Shown: one piece after another, positions 1 through 8,051 of the stretch
Position numbering within the stretch: position 1 is the stretch's first letter
Layout of the letters: every line of letters begins with the position of its first letter
Source: Leucobacter aridicollis
GTDB lineage: Bacteria > Actinomycetota > Actinomycetes > Actinomycetales > Microbacteriaceae
Length of the DNA: 64,000 nucleotides
Reading direction: 5' to 3'
Assembly (NCBI RefSeq): GCF_013409595.1
Contig: NZ_JACCBD010000001.1
Span: forward strand, 992,001 to 1,056,000
Notes under the pieces: generated by a model
What the model was told of the DNA's origin: nothing
The model's input: the letters and a program-made list of their open reading frames with translations, nothing else
Databases searched by the model: none
Translations under genes and position numbers: made by a program

Positions 1-129
1 GCGTGCCATGATGATGCTCCTTGGTTCGGTGGCGGCCGTGCCGGCCGGCTCTCTCCAGTGTGGTCGCCGCATCGGGATGTTTCGCGTCGTATCTGCCCGA
101 TTCCTTGCCCAATCGTCCATACTGTAGGG

Positions 130-993
130 ATGGAGTCCATCGACCGCCTCGACGCGCTGCTTCGCCGGTTCGGCGTGCAAGCGCAGCAGTTCTTCGACGG
201 TACCCCCTGCGACCAACGACGGTTCGAGCCGCGACCCGGGCGCGGGTTTCTGCACATCCTCCGCGCCGGATCGATGGCCGTGGACGACGGGGCCGGTACC
301 GGGCGGTGGCTCTCCGAGCCGACGCTACTGTTTTACCCGCGCGCGCACGACCACACGTTCGTCCCCGGGCCGGGCCGGGGAGTCGACCTCGCGTGCGCCA
401 CGCTCGCGTTCGACGGCGGCGCCTCACACCCGCTCGTCGCTGCCCTGCCCGACGTCGTGAGCGTTCCGATCAGCGAGGTCGCCGGGCTCGACGCAACGCT
501 CGATCTGCTCGCGTCCGAGATCGACGGCGTCGCCTGCGGCCACCGCCACATCGTCGACCGGCTGTTCGAGATTGTGCTGCTCAAGCTCCTACGGCATCTC
601 CTTGACCGACCGGGCGAGCACGGCATCAACCGGGGGATGATCGGCGGGCTCGCGGACCCGCAGATCGCTCGGGCACTTGGTGCCGTCCACGCCGAGCCTG
701 GTGAACCGTGGACGCTCGAGACGCTCGCCCGCGAAGCGGCCATGTCGCGCAGCGCGTTCGCCGCGCGGTTTCGCGACCTCGTCGGGGCCACGCCCCACGA
801 CTACCTCACCGAATGGCGGATGACGGTGGGCAAGCAGCTCCTGCGGCGACAGCTGCCGGTCTCGGAGGTCGCGGCGACGCTCGGGTACACGGGGAGCTCG
901 TTCGCGCGGGTGTTCGCCCAGCGAGTGGGGGAGTCACCGCGCGTCTGGGCTGCCGGAGCGTCATCCGCACCGCGTGCGTCGGGCGGGCTCTAA
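130..993 (+). CDS. AraC-family transcriptional regulator
   Basis: A 287-residue regulator. The N-terminal ~180 residues resemble the cupin-like sensor domain of AraC regulators (cupin_6 type). The C-terminal ~85 residues (from about residue 193) carry the paired helix-turn-helix DNA-binding domain, seen as LETLAREAAMSRSAFAARF followed by VSEVAATLGYTGSSFARVF. The ATG at 130 is preferred over an in-frame ATG at 58 because homology begins there and a -10-like CATACT lies at 118-123, six bases upstream, as for other genes here. The inducer and target genes are not identifiable. The neighbour on the right converges on it. Confidence 0.85.
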   Translation: MESIDRLDALLRRFGVQAQQFFDGTPCDQRRFEPRPGRGFLHILRAGSMAVDDGAGTGRWLSEPTLLFYPRAHDHTFVPGPGRGVDLACATLAFDGGASHPLVAALPDVVSVPISEVAGLDATLDLLASEIDGVACGHRHIVDRLFEIVLLKLLRHLLDRPGEHGINRGMIGGLADPQIARALGAVHAEPGEPWTLETLAREAAMSRSAFAARFRDLVGATPHDYLTEWRMTVGKQLLRRQLPVSEVAATLGYTGSSFARVFAQRVGESPRVWAAGASSAPRASGGL

Positions 994-1382
994 CTCTCGG
1001 CTGCCGGCTGCCCGAACGTTGCCGGGTCGACCGGGCGCTGCGCCCGCGGGAGCGTCTCGACAACGAGCAGGTATGACTCGGTGACGAGGTCGCGCACGAG
1101 CGCTTCCTCGAGTGCGCCGCCGGCGCGGAGCGTAATCCAGTGCCGCTTGTTCATGTGATAGCCGGGAACGATGTCTTCGAACGCCTCGCGCAGCGTCGAC
1201 GCGTCGGCGGGCTTCGCCTTCACCGTCACGAACGGCTCTCCCGTGGCCTCCGAGAGCAGCAGAAACATCTTGCCGCGCACCTTGTAGACCCAGTGGTCGG
1301 GGCCGAACGGCTGCTCCGGGGTCGCGCCCGGAAGCTCGTCCGCGCGTGCGACCGCCCACTCCTGCAGCGTGGTTGGGGTCAT
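990..1382 (-). CDS. MmcQ/YjbR family protein
   Basis: A 130-residue protein matching the MmcQ/YjbR (CyaY-like fold) family. The hallmark stretch is FGPDHWVYKVRGKMFLLL followed by VTVKAKP and a PGYHMNKRHWITL segment. Biochemical function is not established for the family; some members are thought to bind DNA or nucleotides. The frame is open further upstream (to 1631), but family similarity begins only at MTPTTLQEWA, so the ATG whose complement is at 1380-1382 is chosen. The stop overlaps the stop region of the convergent AraC-type gene by four bases. Confidence 0.85.
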   Translation of the reverse strand: MTPTTLQEWAVARADELPGATPEQPFGPDHWVYKVRGKMFLLLSEATGEPFVTVKAKPADASTLREAFEDIVPGYHMNKRHWITLRAGGALEEALVRDLVTESYLLVVETLPRAQRPVDPATFGQPAAES

Positions 1383-1725
1383 GCGGGCTCCGATCGTGGT
1401 CGCTGGCTTGTGCAAATCGAGCCTAGTGGAGCCCGCCGACACCAGAAGGCTCGTGCTGCGGGTGCCGCGGGGCCTCAGCCTGTTGCGTCCTGCGCCTGTT
1501 GGGTCCTGTGCCTGTGGATTACAGCGGCATGCTGTGGTGTGGCCTGCCGCGCGGACGCAGCGGCACGCCATGCGATCTGCAGAAGGAATCTCGAGAATCG
1601 CACTGGGGGACATTTCTGCTGCATATTGCATTGGGTGGGACCCACGCCCTCGGTGGGAGGCGCCGGGGTGCCTGCTCCTGGCGGGGCTGCCGGGGCTACC
1701 GGGGCTGGCGGACTAGGGTTGAGGC
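1383..1725. other. Gene-free interval with an intergenic motif
   Basis: No convincing gene is seen in these 343 bases; the open frames here are low-quality frames typical of high GC. The interval contains ATGCGATCTGC at 1570-1580, followed by a TGCTGCATATTGCATTGGG stretch. Similar sequence recurs at 12511-12574 and 29344-29362. Near its right end TAGGGT at 1714-1719 is a candidate -10 box for the downstream fusion gene. Confidence 0.6.
1570..1580 (+). repeat. Intergenic motif ATGCGATCTGC, copy 1
   Basis: An eleven-base word found in three separate intergenic regions of this window (here, 12564-12574 reversed, 29344-29354). A word of this length is expected about 0.03 times by chance in 64 kb counting both strands. 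The flanks are partly similar (a CGCACTGGGG-like stretch about 30 bases downstream resembles the flank at 12530). Function unknown; it may be a protein-binding site or a relic of a short dispersed element. Confidence 0.45.
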
Positions 1726-3138
1726 ATGGCATCGGTAGTGCGTGGACGGCCCCCTGCATCCTCACGGGAGACGCTCGCCGACGCCGCGAGCGAGCTGTTT
1801 CTCGAGCAGGGCTACGACACGACGACCGTCGCAGACATCACCACACGCGCGGGTGTGAGCCGATCCTCGTTCTTCAACTACTTCGACGGCAAAGCGGCGA
1901 CCATCTGGTACGCGCTCGACGAACACCTCGCGGAGTTCGCAGCCGCGCTCGCGGCGGGGGAGCCTGCGGGAGATCCCAGGCACGCCGCCGAGGCCCTGGC
2001 CCGTCGGGTCGGCACGGCACCACCGCACACGCTCGCCCTGGCGATCGCGAACGCCGACGCGATGGGCGTGCGCGAGGAGCTCGGAACTGGGCGGGCGCTC
2101 CGGCAGGCTTCGCTGGCGTCAGCGCTCCCCGCAACCTCAGAGAGCGGATCGCCGAGCGTGATCGCCGAGCAGATCGTCGCGGCGGCGCGCTCGGCAGCGG
2201 TGTTCGCCGGGATGTGGCGATGGGCCGAGCGCGGCGCTGGCACAACAAACCTCGAGGCGGAGATCCTCGCGGCGCTGCGGTCCGTGGAATTCGGACTCCC
2301 CGAACGGCAGGACGCGCTGAGCGTCGCGGTCGTCGGCAGCGGCGCGATCGGCGCTCGCGTGATCGCTGAACTCGCCGCAGGCAACGTGCCGGGCGCAACG
2401 CTGGCGGGCGTTGTGACTCGACGGGCTGATGCGCTGACGGAGGCGGTCGGTCAGCTCTCGGCGGGTATTACCGACTTCGGTGAGGATCTCGATGCGGCGA
2501 TCCGCGCGAGCGACCTCGTCGTCGAGTGCGCCGGGATCGCCGCAGCACAGACGATCGGCTCGCGGGTGATCGCGGCGGGTCGCGACCTGCTCATCGTCTC
2601 GATCGGAGCGCTCGCAGACCCAGCAAGCCGCGACGCCCTGACCGGCGGCCCCGGCGTCCTCAGGCTCGCGACGGGCGCGATCGGTGGCCTCGACCTGCTT
2701 GCGGCTGCGGCGCGCCCAGGTGGGATTGAAGACGGGATCACGAGCGCCAGCCTCACCTCAACGAAGGGCGCTGCCTCGCTCGTGCAGCCGTGGATGGATG
2801 TCGAGGAGGCTCAGAAACTTGAGACCGCTACCGGACCGTTCGCCCTGTTCGAGGGGACGGTCGCGGATGCCATCGAGCTGTACCCGGGGTCGTTGAACGT
2901 CGCGTGCGCGCTCGCCCATGCGACCGGGCTCTGGGGTGAGACGCGCGTGCGGCTCGTTGCTGATCCGGCAGCCGAGCGCACCACGCACGAGATCGTCGCC
3001 GCGGGCGCCGCGGGGGAGTATCGCTTCGTGATGACGAACGCGGTCTCCGAAGCGAACCCGACATCCAGTGCCGTCGTCGCGGAGACGGTGCTGCGCGGGA
3101 TCGCGACGCTCGCGGGCCCCGGCGCGACGTTCGTGTAG
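1726..3138 (+). CDS. TetR-type DNA-binding domain fused to aspartate dehydrogenase-like domain
   Basis: A 470-residue protein with two parts that are normally separate genes. Residues 1-185 form a TetR-type regulator: the HTH is read in TTVADITTRAGVSRSSFFNYF (about residues 26-47), followed by a helical ligand-binding-like region. From about residue 199 a Rossmann motif VAVVGSGAIG begins an L-aspartate dehydrogenase (NadX)-like domain. It includes LVVECAGIAA, PGSLNVACALAHATG and a C-terminal THEIVAAGAAGEY, all family landmarks. Aspartate dehydrogenase makes iminoaspartate, the quinolinate precursor in NAD synthesis, or deaminates aspartate. No stop or frame change lies between the parts. An in-frame GTG at 2284 could in principle start a separate dehydrogenase, but no strong ribosome-binding site precedes it. 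TAGGGT at 1714-1719 suggests a leaderless start. The fused protein could be a metabolite-sensing regulator; that is inference. Confidence 0.85.
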   Translation: MASVVRGRPPASSRETLADAASELFLEQGYDTTTVADITTRAGVSRSSFFNYFDGKAATIWYALDEHLAEFAAALAAGEPAGDPRHAAEALARRVGTAPPHTLALAIANADAMGVREELGTGRALRQASLASALPATSESGSPSVIAEQIVAAARSAAVFAGMWRWAERGAGTTNLEAEILAALRSVEFGLPERQDALSVAVVGSGAIGARVIAELAAGNVPGATLAGVVTRRADALTEAVGQLSAGITDFGEDLDAAIRASDLVVECAGIAAAQTIGSRVIAAGRDLLIVSIGALADPASRDALTGGPGVLRLATGAIGGLDLLAAAARPGGIEDGITSASLTSTKGAASLVQPWMDVEEAQKLETATGPFALFEGTVADAIELYPGSLNVACALAHATGLWGETRVRLVADPAAERTTHEIVAAGAAGEYRFVMTNAVSEANPTSSAVVAETVLRGIATLAGPGATFV

Positions 3139-3189
3139 CTGGCGAAACGGTCTCCGGCGTCCGCTCCACGCGGGCACTACACTAGCTGA

Positions 3190-4077
3190 GTGAGTACACC
3201 GCGCGCCCTGAAAACGCTTGATCGATTGCCTCGCCGCGTGCTGCAGCTCGCAGTGGGGCTAGCGCTGTTCGGTATCGGTGTATCGCTCATCCTGAAGTCG
3301 AACTTGGGCGCCGCCTCGTGGGACGTGCTGACCCAGGGGCTCAGCCACCACCTGCCCCTGAGCTTCGGCACGATCACGATCATCATGAGCGGCATCGTGT
3401 TGCTCTGCTGGATTCCGCTGCGTCAGCGCGTCGGATTCGGGACCGTCGCAAACGCGATTCTCATCGGCGTCTTCGCCGACGTCGGTCTCGCGCTGTTCCC
3501 GACCCCCGACGGGTTCTGGGTGCGGATCGCGGTGATGCTGCTCGGCGTCGTGCTCGTTGGCATTGCGAGCGGCATCTACATCGGTGCCGGATTTGGCTCG
3601 GGGCCTCGCGACGGACTGATGATCGGGCTGCACGAGGTGACGGGGTTGCCGATCTGGGTGGTGCGCACCGCGCTCGAGGTGTTCGTCGTCGTGGTCGGCT
3701 GGCTGCTGGGCGGCACCGTCGGCATCGGAACGCTCGCCTTTGCAGTGCTCATCGGCCCGCTCTGCCAGGTGTTCCTCCCGCTGTTCGCCATTCGCGACGC
3801 CGAGCGGCAGCCGACCGATGTCGACCCGGCGCTCGAGGCGCCGGTTGTCGTCGCCGAGCCTGAGTTCGCGCCGATCGCCACCGGGAGTATCCCCGTTCAG
3901 CCGCCGACCAGTCCGGCGGCGCAGGTCAATGTGACGACGGTCAGCGCGGCGACATCGCCGGTCAGTCCGGCGACGCCGCCAGCCGAGGCGCGGGAGCCCG
4001 AGCAGGCGCAGCCCGCACGCGCCGCAACGCCCCTCCCTGAGCAGCGGCCCGAACCGGAGCGCAGCGTCGACGCCTGA
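3190..4077 (+). CDS. YczE/YitT-like integral membrane protein
   Basis: A 295-residue protein with about five hydrophobic segments in residues 14-200, resembling the YczE/YyaS/YitT membrane family. Characteristic segments are LILKSNLGAASWDVLTQGL and GIYIGAGFGSGPRDGLMIGL. The last ~90 residues are a Pro/Ala/Thr-rich, probably cytoplasmic or surface tail without recognisable domain. Substrate and function are unknown for the family. A GTG start at 3190 is chosen because TACACT at 3178-3183 sits six bases upstream, consistent with a leaderless transcript. Confidence 0.85.
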   Translation: MSTPRALKTLDRLPRRVLQLAVGLALFGIGVSLILKSNLGAASWDVLTQGLSHHLPLSFGTITIIMSGIVLLCWIPLRQRVGFGTVANAILIGVFADVGLALFPTPDGFWVRIAVMLLGVVLVGIASGIYIGAGFGSGPRDGLMIGLHEVTGLPIWVVRTALEVFVVVVGWLLGGTVGIGTLAFAVLIGPLCQVFLPLFAIRDAERQPTDVDPALEAPVVVAEPEFAPIATGSIPVQPPTSPAAQVNVTTVSAATSPVSPATPPAEAREPEQAQPARAATPLPEQRPEPERSVDA

Positions 4078-4107
4078 GCGGCCCCGGCGACGGCGCGGCA
4101 GGTGAGG

Positions 4108-6156
4108 CTACGCCCCGGCCGCGAGCCTGGTGCCCTGATCGATCGCCCGTTTCGCGTCGAGTTCGCCTGCGACATCGGCGCCGCCGATGAGGTGGGTCGT
4201 CACGCCCAGCGCGGTGAGCTCGTCGGCGAGGCTGCGTCGGGACTCCTGCCCGGCACAGATCACAATCGAATCGACTTCGAGAATGCGCCGCTCACCATCC
4301 ACTGAGATGTGGAGGCCGGCGTCGTCGATCCTGTCGTACTCCACTCCCGCGACCATCTGGACGCCGCGGCGAGCGAGCTCGGTCCTGTGGATCCAGCCGG
4401 TGGTCTTCCCCAGCCCCTTGCCGAGCTTGCCGTCCTTGCGCTGCAGCATGACGAGCTCACGCGCGGGCACGAGTTCGGCCGGCGTGGTGAGTCCGCCTGC
4501 GCGCGCATAGGCGGGATCGACGCCCCAGTGGTGGAAGAACTCGCCCGCGGTGGCAGGCTCGCCCCGCAGCCCGGGGGAGTCGGCGGGCTCGGTGAGGAAC
4601 TGCGCGGTGTCGAACCCGATTCCCCCGGCACCGATCACGGCGACCCTGCGCCCGACGGGCGCGCCGTCTCGCAGCACGTCAAGGTAGCCGAGAACGGACG
4701 CATGGTCGATCCCTGGGATCGCCGGGACCCGTGGCGAGACCCCGGTCGCAACGACGACCTCGTCGAACTCCGCCGAGGCGAGCGCAGACGCGGTCGCCTC
4801 GCTACCGAGCCGAACGTCAACGCCGGTCTCCGCGAGTCGCACCGCGAAGTACCTGAGGGTCTCGCGGAACTCGCTCTTGCCCGGGACCTGCATCGCCACG
4901 TTGAGCTGGCCACCGATCGTGTCGCTCGCGTCGAACAGGGTGACGGAGTGCCCGCGCTCGGCAGCGGTCACTGCGTACGCGAGCCCCGCGGGGCCCGCGC
5001 CGACCACCGCGAGCCGTTTCGGGCGGTCGGTCGGGGCGATGATGAGCTCGGTCTCGTGGCCGGCGCGCGGGTTCACCAGGCACGATGTCAGCTTGCCGGA
5101 GAACGTGTGGTCGAGGCATGCCTGGTTGCACGCGATACACGTGTTGATGCGTTCAGGGGTCCCAGCCGCGGACTTCGAGACGAACTCGGGGTCGGCGAGG
5201 AACGGCCGCGCGAGCGAGACGAGGTCGGCGTCGCCCGAAGCGAGCACGTGCTCGGCGGTCTCCGGGGTGTTGATCCGGTTCGTTGCGATCAGCGGCACGC
5301 CGACCGCGCCGCGCAGCTCGCGTGTGACCCAAGCGAATGCGCCGCGCGGCACGGACGCGGCGATCGTGGGGATGCGCGCCTCGTGCCACCCGATGCCCGT
5401 ATTGATGACTGTCGCCCCGGCCGCCTCAACGCGCTGCGCAAGCTCGATGACCTCGGCGAGCGTTGAACCGCCGGGGACGAGGTCGAGCATCGAAAGCCGG
5501 TAGATAATGATGAAGCCGGGCCCAACCCGTTCGCGCACTCGGCGCACGATCTCGGTGGGCAGTCGCAGCCTGCCGTCGAGGTCGCCGCCCCAGTCGTCGT
5601 CGCGGACGTTCGTCTCGCGCGCGATGAACTCGTTGATCAGGTATCCCTCCGACCCCATGATCTCGACGCCGTCATAGCCGACGGACTGCGCGAGGGCCGC
5701 TGCGGTGACGAAGTCGTCGATGGTCCGCTCGACGTCGGCGCCCGTGAGCTCGCGGGGAGTCAGCGGAGAGATCGGCGCTCGAACGGCGCTCGGAGCGACG
5801 AGATCCTGCTGCGCGCCGTATCTGCCAGCGTGCAGCAACTGGAGCGCGATCCTGCCACCGACGCCGTGCACCGCCTCCGTGATGAGCCGGTGCGGCGCCG
5901 CGTCCGACTCGCTCGCCATCGTCGCGCCGCCTGCGGTCAGCCTGCCCTCCGCGTTCGGCGAGATACCCCCGGTCACGATGAGGGCGGCGCCGCCGGCTGC
6001 GCGTTCCCGGTAGAAGGCTGCGAGACGCGCGAAGCCGCCGGGTAGTTCCTCGAGACCGAGGTGCATGGACCCCATGATTGCGCGGTTGCGGAGCGTCACC
6101 CCAGTGCCGGGAAGCTCGAGCGGCGTGAAGAGTGTCGGATAGGTCGTCGTTGACAT
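4108..6156 (-). CDS. fadH: 2,4-dienoyl-CoA reductase-like FMN/FAD/Fe-S oxidoreductase
   Basis: A 682-residue enzyme of the Old Yellow Enzyme plus pyridine-nucleotide oxidoreductase type. Residues 1-330 form the FMN TIM barrel (LLHAGRYG, EGYLINEFI). A cysteine cluster CIACNQACLDH with a later SCLVNP binds a 4Fe-4S cluster. The C-terminal half has an FAD motif VVGAGPAGLAYA and a second nucleotide motif VIGAGGIGFDTAQF. The architecture and length match NADPH-dependent 2,4-dienoyl-CoA reductase, which removes double bonds during beta-oxidation of unsaturated fatty acids. Related enzymes reduce other enones, so the substrate is inferred. It stands alone, convergent with the upstream membrane-protein gene. 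Confidence 0.88.
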   Translation of the reverse strand: MSTTTYPTLFTPLELPGTGVTLRNRAIMGSMHLGLEELPGGFARLAAFYRERAAGGAALIVTGGISPNAEGRLTAGGATMASESDAAPHRLITEAVHGVGGRIALQLLHAGRYGAQQDLVAPSAVRAPISPLTPRELTGADVERTIDDFVTAAALAQSVGYDGVEIMGSEGYLINEFIARETNVRDDDWGGDLDGRLRLPTEIVRRVRERVGPGFIIIYRLSMLDLVPGGSTLAEVIELAQRVEAAGATVINTGIGWHEARIPTIAASVPRGAFAWVTRELRGAVGVPLIATNRINTPETAEHVLASGDADLVSLARPFLADPEFVSKSAAGTPERINTCIACNQACLDHTFSGKLTSCLVNPRAGHETELIIAPTDRPKRLAVVGAGPAGLAYAVTAAERGHSVTLFDASDTIGGQLNVAMQVPGKSEFRETLRYFAVRLAETGVDVRLGSEATASALASAEFDEVVVATGVSPRVPAIPGIDHASVLGYLDVLRDGAPVGRRVAVIGAGGIGFDTAQFLTEPADSPGLRGEPATAGEFFHHWGVDPAYARAGGLTTPAELVPARELVMLQRKDGKLGKGLGKTTGWIHRTELARRGVQMVAGVEYDRIDDAGLHISVDGERRILEVDSIVICAGQESRRSLADELTALGVTTHLIGGADVAGELDAKRAIDQGTRLAAGA

Positions 6157-6241
6157 GTGTTCCTCTCGGATCGACGTGCACCGAATCTAGCCGCGCCCGG
6201 GCGTGAAGTCGAGCGGGGTGGCGCGAACACACAACAGCAAC

Positions 6242-7426
6242 TCACGTGCTCCGGCGCGTTGTCAGCGGGAAGCTCCCACTCCGAATCACCTCGTCCGCGA
6301 GCCCGACCACCCGGTGACCTGCGTCGAGGCGGCGGGCCGCGGCGATGTGCTGCGCCGCGACCGACTCGAGGCCGCGTAGCCACCAGGCCAGCGCGCACAG
6401 CGCGACGATCGCGGCGCGATCGTCGCGGGGGACGAGCGGCGCGATGAACGCGAGAGTGTCGGAGGCGGCGACGACCCTGCCGAGTGCCGCCCGCGTTGGC
6501 GCGCGCGCCGCGTCGTCAGCGCGGGACATGTCGCCAGCGCGGGACGTGTCGTCGACGCGGGACTCGTCAGCGCGAGACGTGTCGGCGTGGTGCGCCGCGA
6601 ACGCTGCGGCGGTGAGCTCGCCGAAGGCGCACGCCCAGCCGTCGTCGGTGCAGAGATCGATCACCAGCGAGGCGCACTCCGCGGGCGTGCGGTGTCCTGG
6701 CGCGAAGAGCGGTCCGAGGCGCTCGCGGAGGTGACGCTCACGCCGATCGTTGGCGGGCTGCGGCTCGTGCGCTGCGGAGAACGACCCGAAGCTCGGGTGG
6801 GCGCGCTTACTTCGCTCGCGCGTGAGGGCCCGGGCAAAGGCGGCGCGCTCGGACCTCGGCACGCGACGCAGCCTGCCGAGATCCGCGAGCGTTGGCGGCG
6901 ACGAGGTCGGCGCCGCCGCGCTGGCGTCGATGATGCTGAGCGGGTAGCCGTCCGGCGGCGCAGCGAGGTCAAGGTAACTCGCCCAGCCGTCGGGCGCGAG
7001 GCAGCACAGCTCTCGCGGGGAGATGCCTGCCCGTTCGAGGCCCGCGTCAAGCCGCCCGGCGAGCCGGCGCCACGGGATCTCGCCGGCATCGGCGAAGCTC
7101 AGCGCGCTCGAGACCACGATGGCGGGCCGGCTCGTCCCGTGCCGCTGCTGGGCATGCGCGACCCAGCCGATGAGCTCCGCGATGTACGCGTCGAGTGTCG
7201 TCGGGGCCTCGTCGTCGGGCAGATCGACGCGCATGGCGCCGTGGGCGCGGGAACCGGAGAACAGCACGATAAACAGGCTGTCGGGCGCGGTGAACCCAAC
7301 GAGCCTGGGCAGCGCCGCGAGAAAGTCGGCGGTGGTTTCGCACCGGATGACCGGTGGCGACGTGGGCTCCGCGTGCGGAGCGAGGGTGGGATCTGAGTGC
7401 GTATGGGAGATCTGAGGCTGGTGCAT
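6242..7426 (-). CDS. DUF4192 domain-containing protein
   Basis: A 394-residue protein with the actinobacterial DUF4192 signature near its start (TTADFLAALPRLVGFTAPDSL), followed by the usual helical C-terminal region. Function is unknown. The start at 7426 (MHQPQISHTH) is chosen over an in-frame ATG at 7522 because homology begins soon after it. A short tandem repeat of an S-R-A-D-D-like heptad (about residues 285-312, bases 6505-6590) interrupts the C-terminal half and is not part of the domain. Confidence 0.8.
   Translation of the reverse strand: MHQPQISHTHSDPTLAPHAEPTSPPVIRCETTADFLAALPRLVGFTAPDSLFIVLFSGSRAHGAMRVDLPDDEAPTTLDAYIAELIGWVAHAQQRHGTSRPAIVVSSALSFADAGEIPWRRLAGRLDAGLERAGISPRELCCLAPDGWASYLDLAAPPDGYPLSIIDASAAAPTSSPPTLADLGRLRRVPRSERAAFARALTRERSKRAHPSFGSFSAAHEPQPANDRRERHLRERLGPLFAPGHRTPAECASLVIDLCTDDGWACAFGELTAAAFAAHHADTSRADESRVDDTSRAGDMSRADDAARAPTRAALGRVVAASDTLAFIAPLVPRDDRAAIVALCALAWWLRGLESVAAQHIAAARRLDAGHRVVGLADEVIRSGSFPLTTRRST
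6505..6590 (-). repeat. Tandem heptad-coding repeat inside the DUF4192 gene
   Basis: On the coding strand about four degenerate units of ~21 bases encode variants of DTSRADE, SRVDDTS, RAGDMSR and ADDAARA. The repeated nucleotide core is a GCGGGAC-GTGTCG type word on the plus strand. The repeat is in frame, charged and probably disordered, so it may vary in copy number between strains. Confidence 0.6.
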
Positions 7427-7583
7427 GCATTGAGCATGCGGGGTGGGGGAAACCGATCCTGACCTATCCACAGGGAATGCGGGCTCGCGAGCGCCGATCC
7501 TGACTGTGGACGGCGCAGGCACCCGCGCGCGCAGCGGCTCGCCCCGGCGCGCGCCGCGTCACCGGGGCGGGCCGTATCACCCG

Positions 7584-8051
7584 CTACTTCTGTGCGTCGA
7601 CCTGCACGAGGTCGGCCTCGAGGGCGACCCACGCGAGCATCGCGCATTTCACGCGCATGACGAACTTCGAGACGCCCTGCAGCGCGACCGCGTCGCCAAG
7701 CAGCTCCTCGTCAGGCTCGCCCTCGGTCTTCCCGTGAATCATCTCGCGGAACGCGGCGATCCGCTCGCGCGCGGTCTCACCGTCGAGCGTCTCGTCGCGA
7801 ACGATCTGCGACAGGATCGACGCCGAGGCCATCGAAATGGAGCACCCCTGACCCTCCCACGCGAGCGACGTGATCTCGCCGCTCTCGGGGTCCACCGCGA
7901 TCGCGAGATCGATCTCGTCGCCGCAGCTCGGATTGAACTCGTGATGAGTGGCCGTCAGCGAGCCCTCGTCGGCGGCGAGCTCGCCCTTACCGATGGGACG
8001 CCGCGAATGATCCAGAATGACCTCTTGATACAGTCCGTCGAGAGCGCTCAC
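7584..8051 (-). CDS. sufU: SufU-type iron-sulfur cluster assembly protein
   Basis: A 155-residue NifU-like protein of the SufU type. Three conserved cysteine motifs are present: NPSCGDEID, GQGCSISMAS and RVKCAMLAW. SufU accepts persulfide sulfur from SufS through a zinc-bound site and passes it to the SUF scaffold in Gram-positive bacteria. The start codon overlaps the stop of sufS by four bases (ATGA-type overlap at 8048-8051), indicating translational coupling. The other suf genes are not in this window. Confidence 0.93.
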   Translation of the reverse strand: MSALDGLYQEVILDHSRRPIGKGELAADEGSLTATHHEFNPSCGDEIDLAIAVDPESGEITSLAWEGQGCSISMASASILSQIVRDETLDGETARERIAAFREMIHGKTEGEPDEELLGDAVALQGVSKFVMRVKCAMLAWVALEADLVQVDAQK

